Source of the DNA: Clostridiaceae bacterium
Lineage (GTDB): Bacteria; Bacillota_A; Clostridia; Acetivibrionales; Acetivibrionaceae
Reading direction: 5' to 3'
Length of the DNA stretch: 7,866 bases
Assembly: GCA_012513545.1 (NCBI GenBank)
Contig: JAAZCB010000197.1
Coordinates: 1 to 7,866 of the forward strand
Under the pieces are notes generated by a model, which did no database searches, had not been told where the DNA came from, and saw only the letters and a list, made by a program, of their open reading frames with translations. Of this stretch, positions 1-5,624 are shown piece by piece. Both the position numbers and the translations under genes were made by a program. Each line of letters opens with the position of its first letter. The first letter of the stretch is position 1.

Positions 1-876
1 TAAATTCTCATTTTGTATTTTGGGGTAACCAAGAAAATCATACCATCGATCAGAAATGTAGCATTTTCCAGTCAGTAAATCCAAATCCCAGATCATATCA
101 TTTGAGCCTTCAGCAGCAAGCCTGAAACGTTCTTCACTATCTCTCAGCTCTGCTTCACTCTTTTTTATTTCACTGATATCATTAAAAACAGTTATAAAGT
201 AACCTTCTTTAGGAGAATAGGCATTTACAATAAGCCACTTGTCAAAGGTATATGTATAACTTTCAAAAACAACAGGCTCACCGGAGAGCGCAACTTTTCC
301 ATATACACTTACCCAATCTGTTGTTTCTTTATCTAAAATAAGATCGCTGTATTTTTTCCCGATAATATCTTCCTTGTTTAGTCCCGTAAAAGACTCGAAG
401 GCCTGGTTGACATCAACAAATTCATAGTCACATGGTTTTCCCTTATCATCAAGAATAATTCTGTGAAGGGCAAAAGCATTCAGCATTTTATCTATAATTA
501 CCCTAATGAATTTTTCAGATTCGAGCAATTTATCATGAACGTTCTTTAATTGCTGATAATTGTTACTTATTTCGTCTCCTGCAAGCTTGATCTTTTTAAG
601 ATAATTACATGAAAATATATAGATAAGGCCGCCGGTTGTCAGAACAAAAATGCAACCCTTGATTATACCAAATAAGGTCATAAACTCCTTGTTATCAACT
701 TTTATAGATAAAAACCTGTCGGACAATATAACCCACACGGCGCCAAAAAGCACATAAATGATTGTTATCTTTAAAGCGACCAAACGAGGTTTACCTTGAC
801 TCTCAAGGCTGAAAATCCTGATAATATTCGAGTAAAATGACCCTGTACCTGCTTCTTTATTTATTTCCTTATACAT
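1..876 (-). CDS. Membrane-anchored PAS-domain sensor protein, C-terminal part outside the window
   Basis: This is an uninterrupted frame of 292 codons that starts at 876 and leaves the window at base 1, so the protein is partial. The ATG is preceded by a strong ribosome site, CCGGAGGA at 888-881, five bases away, which fixes the start. Residues about 34-52 and 67-89 form two membrane helices around a short loop containing SDRFL (52-56); this two-helix anchor is common in bacterial sensor kinases and cyclic-di-GMP enzymes. A likely coiled linker (about 95-122) leads to a first PAS domain (about 122-236, with VNQAFESFTGL at 156-166) and the beginning of a second (from about 246, SEERFRLAAEGSNDMIWD). 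The ligand is unknown. The output domain lies beyond the edge: histidine kinase, GGDEF/EAL and others are all possible. The gene follows the germination operon on the same strand but is separated by 459 bases and probably has its own promoter. Confidence 0.9.
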   Translation of the reverse strand, partial: MYKEINKEAGTGSFYSNIIRIFSLESQGKPRLVALKITIIYVLFGAVWVILSDRFLSIKVDNKEFMTLFGIIKGCIFVLTTGGLIYIFSCNYLKKIKLAGDEISNNYQQLKNVHDKLLESEKFIRVIIDKMLNAFALHRIILDDKGKPCDYEFVDVNQAFESFTGLNKEDIIGKKYSDLILDKETTDWVSVYGKVALSGEPVVFESYTYTFDKWLIVNAYSPKEGYFITVFNDISEIKKSEAELRDSEERFRLAAEGSNDMIWDLDLLTGKCYISDRWYDFLGYPKIQNENL

Positions 877-1024
877 TTTTTCCTCCGGTTTTAGTCTTCA
901 AAGTTAATATCGGACTTTTCCTTAGATTCAAAGAGTTTTAGCATTAAACTTACATTAGTTCAGTATTTGCTTAACCACAGATATATACATCCGGTAAGGA
1001 ACTACAAACACAATGTCATTATTG

Positions 1025-1044
1025 CTAAAAAGCATGCATTTTAG
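1025..1044. repeat. Imperfect 20-base palindrome, operator-like
   Basis: The sequence ctaaaaagcatgcattttag is self-complementary over 20 bases, with one mismatched pair (1031/1038). It is centred on GCATGC. Such a symmetric site could bind a dimeric regulator. It would lie within the leader of the PAS sensor gene if transcription starts near 1252. No regulator can be named. Confidence 0.5.
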
Positions 1045-1059
1045 AACTATGAGATACTA

Positions 1060-1153
1060 TATGGTTTATGTTTGGAAAGAGCTAATATTTTTAGCACAAA
1101 TGCCTTTATTCTGCTAAAAATATTAGAATCTTTAATATATGTTATAAACCATA
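1060..1153. repeat. Nested inverted repeat, long AT-rich hairpin
   Basis: Three nested complementary segments are seen. The outer arms are 1060-1069 (tatggtttat) and 1144-1153, a perfect 10 bp. A middle helix pairs 1076-1080 with 1129-1133 (5 bp). The inner arms 1082-1096 (ctaatatttttagca) and 1112-1126 pair perfectly over 15 bp around a 15-base loop. As RNA it would form a long interrupted stem in either direction. It could be a leader structure of the PAS gene, a poor terminator of the ger operon, or a small MITE-like insertion. The stems are AT-rich and no clean T-tract follows, which argues against a classical intrinsic terminator. Confidence 0.7.
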
Positions 1154-1258
1154 ATTTATATAAAAGGACTTGCTTAAAAATTCTGATTATCAAAAAAAAA
1201 TTTTACTGAAATATTTACAGGTATTACAATTTAAAGACTTATTCTTTTAGTTGTCAAC

Positions 1259-1287
1259 ATTATATTACATAATCTGACTTTAATCAA
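1259..1287 (-). promoter_or_regulatory. Sigma-A-like promoter, probably for the PAS sensor gene
   Basis: Reading the minus strand, a -35 box TTGATT (1287-1282) is followed after 17 bases by a perfect -10 box TATAAT (1264-1259). The start would be near 1252, giving a leader of roughly 375 nucleotides to the ATG at 876. The -35 box matches the consensus in four of six positions. A weaker alternative, TTGACA (1257-1252) with TTAAAT (1234-1229) at 17-base spacing, overlaps just downstream. AT-rich DNA can produce such matches by chance, but box quality and spacing are good here. Confidence 0.6.
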
Positions 1288-1335
1288 TATGTTTATTCCT
1301 TTCCTATTATTTAAGAAAAATGCAGATTTATTATA

Positions 1336-2415
1336 TTACTTCGTGATACTTTTTTTTCTGATCTCGGCAATAATCCATATAATAACCGGAAAAACGACCT
1401 GGAATGGAAAAGCATAGTATGGGTATACCTTAGTAGCCCAATATAGCATATCCATAATATCGTCAAAGACAAAATATGCGAAATAAATCATTAAAAGTCC
1501 AGTTTGAATCACAACCGACCTGTAGTCAACAAGGTTAAAAACCCTTCCAATTCCTTTACATGCAACAAAAAGGCACACACTGATTTTTACAAAGGCAGTC
1601 ACTATAAATACAAAGGCAACAGTCACTTCTATTCTTTGGAGGAATTCTCCGACTTTGATGTGGCTTACAGCCACATGTGAAGGAAAGTAAAACAAATTCC
1701 GCAGCTCACCTAATGTAGCAATATTTCTTACTACCCATATGACAATTAGGGGTCCGGCAAGCATCAAACCCCAGAAATAAACCTTGCGTGATGATTTTTT
1801 TGTTTTTAATGAAAAAAATACACCTAAGACTACAGTCTCGGCAAACGGAAATGAAAATACAATAAATCCATCCTTCAGTACAGTAGTAACGCCACTAATA
1901 AGGATTGGCTTTATGCTGCTAAAATCATAGCCCGGGATTCCTAATACCACTACAATTGCAATTATTGCCAGAACAACTGGTATAAGATATGCACACATCC
2001 TTCCCATAACTTCGATTCCCAACCTGACAGCTGCTATGCAAATTGCACCTAGAAAAAGCAACATTACAATCATGGGTGTTTCCGGCATTGTCAAAGTATT
2101 TACATATTCTCCGAAGTTACGCATTACCAGCGCTCCGAGATGGAAAACATACCATATATATATCAATGAAACGGTTTTTCCTATATACTTACCAAAGCTA
2201 AAACACAGGATTTCAAATAAGTCTTTGCCTGGAAATAAAGACACTATTCTTGAATAAATAAAAAAAACCGGGATAGAAAAAAGAATACCTGCTATTCCTA
2301 CTAGCCATGCATCATTATAGGCTTGCGAACTAACTCCGATAATAAGCGTACTTCCCATAATAAAAAGTGAAATCAGACTAATTGCTTCCTTATCGTTTAT
2401 TTGCTCTTTATGCAT
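1336..2415 (-). CDS. Germinant receptor B subunit, spore germination permease (GerAB/GerKB family)
   Basis: This 359-residue integral membrane protein belongs to the endospore germination permease family, related to amino-acid/polyamine/cation transporters. The length is typical and about ten membrane helices can be placed (roughly 13-31, 37-57, 80-97, 111-130, 138-159, 180-202, 214-233, 265-290, 300-318, 335-351). The segment at 257-280, with FLQRIEVTVAF and then FVKIS, is characteristic of these B subunits. In known receptors the B subunit helps recognise the germinant within the inner spore membrane. It is the last gene of the operon; its ATG lies seven bases after the stop of the small D-like gene, with a modest ribosome site (AGTAGG) overlapping that stop. 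The germinant cannot be read from sequence. Orthology to GerAB versus GerKB is not resolved, so no symbol is given. Confidence 0.93.
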   Translation of the reverse strand: MHKEQINDKEAISLISLFIMGSTLIIGVSSQAYNDAWLVGIAGILFSIPVFFIYSRIVSLFPGKDLFEILCFSFGKYIGKTVSLIYIWYVFHLGALVMRNFGEYVNTLTMPETPMIVMLLFLGAICIAAVRLGIEVMGRMCAYLIPVVLAIIAIVVVLGIPGYDFSSIKPILISGVTTVLKDGFIVFSFPFAETVVLGVFFSLKTKKSSRKVYFWGLMLAGPLIVIWVVRNIATLGELRNLFYFPSHVAVSHIKVGEFLQRIEVTVAFVFIVTAFVKISVCLFVACKGIGRVFNLVDYRSVVIQTGLLMIYFAYFVFDDIMDMLYWATKVYPYYAFPFQVVFPVIIWIIAEIRKKSITK

Positions 2416-2422
2416 AAAAAAC

Positions 2423-2632
2423 CTACTTTCCGAACATAAAAGTGATTATTTCCTTAATAGGATCTGCCGGACTTGGAATTTTTACATTAAGGCTTAGCAT
2501 AACTGCTATAACCATTGAAAAAAGTCCCACTCCAATATTAACCCAGAAATCTCTCCATTGCTTTTTGCTATATAACGGTACAAATTCGTAAACTGCCAGA
2601 ACTGTATATCCGATAATAACCAATATCAGCAT
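2423..2632 (-). CDS. Small two-helix membrane protein, probable germinant receptor D subunit
   Basis: The protein has 69 residues: a first membrane helix (about 2-20), a short basic loop with YSKKQWRDFW (21-30), a second helix (about 31-50) and a hydrophilic end starting KIPSPADPIKEII (51-63). This layout, including the IPSP motif after the second helix, matches small D-type proteins found in or beside Ger receptor operons of Bacillus and clostridia, some of which modulate germinant response. It starts three bases after the stop of the C subunit gene and has a good ribosome site (AGGAG) inside the last codons of that gene. The B subunit gene follows after seven bases. Position, strand and a coupled start make it a real gene; assignment as a D subunit is inference from layout and motif. 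Confidence 0.82.
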   Translation of the reverse strand: MLILVIIGYTVLAVYEFVPLYSKKQWRDFWVNIGVGLFSMVIAVMLSLNVKIPSPADPIKEIITFMFGK

Positions 2633-2635
2633 TTA

Positions 2636-3793
2636 TTAATCTCCTACTTTTAAAGGTTTAGACAATACTGCACTGTTTTTGATATGAACATTTACATCAA
2701 CGCTCACTTTCAGGTTCTCAAACTCCTTTTTCCAGTTCTTCCCCACCCCTCTCCATACCTCAGGATTATTTTCCATAACTTTCCTTCCGAAGCCGAAAAT
2801 ATCTGCACCATAATCAGATTGTATTTTCTTGATCAATTCACCAATCTGTTTTTCCAGCATAGCTTCAGTTCCCTGTTCAAGGTCCTTTCGTCCTTCTTCA
2901 CCAATTAAGTCCGCAGCGCTGTCAATCTCGTCTATAGCTGTAGTCATATCAATGCTTACACGTATATGGATGCTATTCCCATTAACTATAGGTTTAATTT
3001 TTGCTTTGCAGCTAAATATCTCAAGTGCCGCAGAAGAACCGGCATTTTTGGTTTTTCCTATAAGAACCCCGCCTTTCAGCTCATTCTGTACTATAAGCAT
3101 CTCTTGAGTTTCCTGTCCGTTTATAAAACCTATCAGCTTGTCACCCTCAAAAATAGCTGTTCCTATGATTTGAGGAATTTTCTTGCCATCCTCCTTCTTT
3201 ATCGAAACTGTCGGTGCTACAGTAGAATAACCCTCTTTTGAAATACGGTTTATTAACTCCCATACCTGTATATTTGGCGCTTTTGATAAGCTTCTCTGGT
3301 TATTGATTATGTTTTCAAGCTCAAAGGATTTTACCTTTCTTTCTGCCTTATCTTCCATACTTTCGACCAGTATTTCTCTTGCTGTATCTGCCCGGGATAC
3401 AAGTATATTGACATCTTCCCTGGTTTCAGCGTCCCTGAGATACCAATCTATAACATCTAGCAAGCCTTCCCTTGCAATGTCTTCACTAATGATTATTACC
3501 TTTGAGTGAGCCCAGTAAAGTCTTTTCCCCGATACGGCTATCTGATTGCGTGCAGCGTCAAACATTGATTCCCCTTCAATTGATATAATATCTGAGGAGG
3601 TTTTTGATTCTCTTCCACCGCTTACCTGTACAATTTCCACAGTAACCAGGTATTTAGCTGTTGTTCCCTTGTCTACTGCAACACCGGCAACAATATCTAC
3701 ATCATCTATCTCTCTGTAATTCCAGCAGCCTGTTGAAAGCACTGCATTAAGAGACATCAGTATTGCAAACAAACCGAGCTTTATGCCTTTCAT
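2636..3793 (-). CDS. Germinant receptor C subunit, spore germination lipoprotein (Ger(x)C family)
   Basis: The 385-residue protein begins with a lipoprotein signal (residues 1-22) ending in the lipobox STGC, so Cys23 should be lipidated and anchor it on the outer face of the inner spore membrane. The mature start CWNYREIDDVDIVAGVAVDKG is characteristic of the family in its Cys-Trp, acidic and VAGVAVD parts. Further family features are HSKVIIISEDIAREGLLD (96-113), WYLRDAETRED (117-127), GTAIFEGDKLIGF (211-223) and a C-terminal domain with DIFGFGRKV (331-339) and a VSVDVNVHIKN strand (363-373). Length is normal. The gene starts four bases after the stop of the A subunit gene; its ribosome site (AAGGAAGAGG) lies within the last A codons, which suggests coupled translation. 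It acts with the A and B subunits in one receptor. Confidence 0.95.
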   Translation of the reverse strand: MKGIKLGLFAILMSLNAVLSTGCWNYREIDDVDIVAGVAVDKGTTAKYLVTVEIVQVSGGRESKTSSDIISIEGESMFDAARNQIAVSGKRLYWAHSKVIIISEDIAREGLLDVIDWYLRDAETREDVNILVSRADTAREILVESMEDKAERKVKSFELENIINNQRSLSKAPNIQVWELINRISKEGYSTVAPTVSIKKEDGKKIPQIIGTAIFEGDKLIGFINGQETQEMLIVQNELKGGVLIGKTKNAGSSAALEIFSCKAKIKPIVNGNSIHIRVSIDMTTAIDEIDSAADLIGEEGRKDLEQGTEAMLEKQIGELIKKIQSDYGADIFGFGRKVMENNPEVWRGVGKNWKKEFENLKVSVDVNVHIKNSAVLSKPLKVGD

Positions 3794-3797
3794 TTAT

Positions 3798-5351
3798 TTA
3801 CCTCTTCCTTCTCTTATTGGTTGTCTGCCTTACAAGGTTTCTGGCGGCAATAATTTTTGGGCGCAATGTCATATCCCACCACGGTGCCCTTATCCACATA
3901 TCGTTCCCGGCTTGGTCTTTAACAGAAGTAACATTCAATAGATAAGGAACACCAAAGGAACGGATACTCATCAGATGAAGGAGCAAAAACATAAAACCAA
4001 TAATATAGCCATATATCCCTATTACTGAAGCTAGAAGTAAAAAAATATACCGAAATACAATAACTGCTCCAATAAGTTTTATGTTTAACAGAGTCAATAT
4101 TCCTGATAAAGCGGTTATAATTACAACAGGAGCGCTTACCAGCTTTGCTTCAACAGCAGCTTCTCCCAAAACCAGTGCACCTACAATATTGACTGCCTGC
4201 CCAATAGCCTGAGGCATTCTTGTTCCTGCCTCTTTGAGCACATCAAACAGCAAAAGCATTAAGAAAAGTGATAATGAGGTTGGAATAGCCACTCCCTGTC
4301 GTGCTGCTGATAAGCTCAGCAACAGTCGCGTTGGCACCATCTCCTGATGGTATGTTACCACCGCCAGATAAATAGCTGGAATGCTCATTGATGTAATAGA
4401 TGAAGTTGTTCTTATCAGCCTGTTAATAGTAGAAAAAATATAGTTGTTATAATAATCCTCACATGATTGGGTATTTTCTCCTATGACGAAAGGAACTGTC
4501 AATACAAACGGACTTCCGTCAACAATAATAGCTACTCTTCCTTCAAGGACTTTTGATGCTACAACATCAGGCCTCTCGGTATATCCTACCGTCTCAAAGG
4601 GAGAATACGGAGCATCACGAATAAGTTCCTGAATATATCCCGAGTCTAAAATCCCGTCAATATCGATTTCCCTCAACCGCTTTTCAACTTCACGCAGGAT
4701 ATCCTTAGAAACAATATCGTCAATATAGCATATGCCTATTTTTGTGTGAGTTCTTACTCCAACATGTAAATACTTTATCTTAAATTTCGGCGATTTGATT
4801 CTCCTTCGAATCAAGGGAATATTAGTAGTTAATGCCTCTGTAAAGCCTTCTCTTGGCCCGCGGACCACTGTCTCTGCATGAGGCTCTTCTATAGTCCTCG
4901 AATGCCAGCCTTTGTTGCAGATAATTAACGCACTGTCAAAACCGTCCAACAAAAAGACAGTATTACCACAGATTACTTCTTCAATAATTACTGACAGATC
5001 TGTTTCCAAATTCACCTTATTGGATGTAATAACCTTGTTCTGAAGCTCTTCTAATAGATTATGCTTAGATATTTTCTCCGAAAGGTTATTTCCCAGTACA
5101 GGCAGTATTACATCTTCATTCAATGTTTCCTTATTTACCATACCATCGAAATAAATAACGCAACACTTCGCCTCATTCAGATACTTATTCTGAAAACTTC
5201 TTATTACAAGAGTATCGTCCTGTGAAAATATACTTCTAAAAAGATTAATATTATCAATTAGCTCTTTCTTTAGTGTGTTTGTTTTTTCATCTCCGGTATT
5301 ACTGCCTGAAATCCCTTTATCAGTTGGTTTCCTGTTTTTTTTCCCGAACAT
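3798..5351 (-). CDS. Germinant receptor A subunit (GerA/GerKA family)
   Basis: This 517-residue protein belongs to the GerA/SpoVAF family. The first 310 residues or so form the soluble domain, with the family hallmarks RGPREGF (164-170), LIRRRIKSP (180-188), PYSPFETVGYTERPDVV (248-264) and EGRVAIIVDGSPFVLTVP (270-287). The remainder has four to five membrane helices between about 320 and 461, with QEMVPTRLLLSLSAARQGV at 336-354, and ends in a basic tail. A-subunit oligomers are proposed to form the ion channel opened by germinants. SpoVAF is a paralogue, but the adjoining C and B genes identify this as a receptor subunit. The start at 5351 is supported by AGGGTGA a few bases upstream. It is the first gene of an A-C-D-B operon and probably expressed in the forespore; a weak sigma-G-like site precedes it. 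Confidence 0.95.
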   Translation of the reverse strand: MFGKKNRKPTDKGISGSNTGDEKTNTLKKELIDNINLFRSIFSQDDTLVIRSFQNKYLNEAKCCVIYFDGMVNKETLNEDVILPVLGNNLSEKISKHNLLEELQNKVITSNKVNLETDLSVIIEEVICGNTVFLLDGFDSALIICNKGWHSRTIEEPHAETVVRGPREGFTEALTTNIPLIRRRIKSPKFKIKYLHVGVRTHTKIGICYIDDIVSKDILREVEKRLREIDIDGILDSGYIQELIRDAPYSPFETVGYTERPDVVASKVLEGRVAIIVDGSPFVLTVPFVIGENTQSCEDYYNNYIFSTINRLIRTTSSITSMSIPAIYLAVVTYHQEMVPTRLLLSLSAARQGVAIPTSLSLFLMLLLFDVLKEAGTRMPQAIGQAVNIVGALVLGEAAVEAKLVSAPVVIITALSGILTLLNIKLIGAVIVFRYIFLLLASVIGIYGYIIGFMFLLLHLMSIRSFGVPYLLNVTSVKDQAGNDMWIRAPWWDMTLRPKIIAARNLVRQTTNKRRKR

Positions 5352-5376
5352 ACAATCACCCTGTCTACAATTTACT

Positions 5377-5406
5377 TAACATAAATATGAAGTAATAAAA
5401 ATATAC
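5377..5406 (-). promoter_or_regulatory. Candidate sigma-G-type promoter of the ger operon
   Basis: On the minus strand GTATA (5406-5402) and TATGTTA (5383-5377) are separated by 18 bases and end 25 bases before the ATG of the A subunit gene. This resembles the forespore sigma-G pattern (G-H-A-T-R, 17-18 bases, C-A-T-n-n-T-A), with one mismatch in the first base of the -10 element. The call rests partly on the expectation that receptor operons are sigma-G dependent. The surrounding DNA is very AT-rich, so chance is a real alternative. Confidence 0.35.
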
Positions 5407-5478
5407 TGTTAATATACTTCTATCTTTCCCATGTAAAAATAATCCTATACCGTGCCTGATAAAAGGATTTTCTCTTAT

Positions 5479-5541
5479 TGAAACGGACCTGCTCCGTAAA
5501 AAGCTTCGGGACATCGAGTCCCTCAGTATTTCTCTCTTTCA
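5479..5541. other. Patch with two small perfect hairpins between hppA and the ger operon
   Basis: This stretch is richer in GC than the flanks. It contains ACGGA/TCCGT (5483-5487 and 5493-5497, five-base loop) and GGGAC/GTCCC (5508-5512 and 5518-5522, five-base loop). The pentamers tgaaa (5479-5483) and tttca (5537-5541) could close both hairpins into a three-way junction. It lies after the hppA terminator and before the ger promoter candidate. I do not recognise it; a small RNA, a dispersed repeat or a decayed gene fragment are possible. Confidence 0.45.
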
Positions 5542-5556
5542 CTTCGTTCGAAATAG

Positions 5557-5590
5557 AAAAAAATAAAAGAGCGCCCAATAAGGACGCCCT
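5557..5590 (-). terminator. Intrinsic terminator of hppA
   Basis: On the minus strand AGGGCGTCC (5590-5582) pairs with GGGCGCTCT (5576-5568) in a nine-pair stem including two G-U pairs, with a five-base loop. It is followed directly by a T-rich tract (5567-5557). It lies 35 bases after the hppA stop codon. This is a classic rho-independent terminator and implies that hppA and the ger operon are separate transcription units. Confidence 0.9.
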
Positions 5591-5624
5591 TAAAAGTACA
5601 CATTAATGTATTTGTTGTCAGGTA

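Larger units (their letters stand above)
877..1335. other. Gene-free region between the ger operon and the PAS sensor gene
   Basis: No credible gene is present on either strand. The region is very AT-rich. It holds a minus-strand sigma-A-like promoter at its right side (1259-1287), a run of nine A (nine T on the minus strand) at 1192-1200, a large nested inverted repeat (1060-1153), an imperfect 20-base palindrome (1025-1044) and four copies of the octamer TGCTAAAA or its complement. No GC-rich hairpin with a T-tract follows the last ger gene, so how that operon terminates is unclear. The T9 run is preceded only by a weak, AU-rich potential stem. I did not recognise a known riboswitch; in particular I did not see the conserved core of the cyclic-di-GMP class. 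Confidence 0.75.

Noticed and set aside
904..914. TCCGATAT-like -10 element of a sigma-D (flagellar) promoter before the PAS gene
   Set aside because: The -10 resembles GCCGATAT, but the base positions 15 upstream do not give TAAA; the nearest TAAA is too far away.
1060..1153. Reading the long hairpin as a normal rho-independent terminator
   Set aside because: The stems are almost entirely A and T and no uninterrupted T-tract follows on either strand, so it does not fit a classical terminator.
1206..1291. Tiny minus-strand frame starting at TTG near the T-rich leader
   Set aside because: It is only about 20 codons, uses a non-ATG start, overlaps the promoter boxes and shows no recognisable peptide features.
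877..1335. Cyclic-di-GMP riboswitch in the leader of the PAS gene
   Set aside because: The conserved core of that class could not be found when the minus strand was read through.
5420..5542. 40-codon minus-strand open frame starting at GTG
   Set aside because: There is no ribosome site and no ATG, it overlaps the hairpin patch and it comes close to the ger promoter candidate. Kept only as an alternative explanation for that patch.
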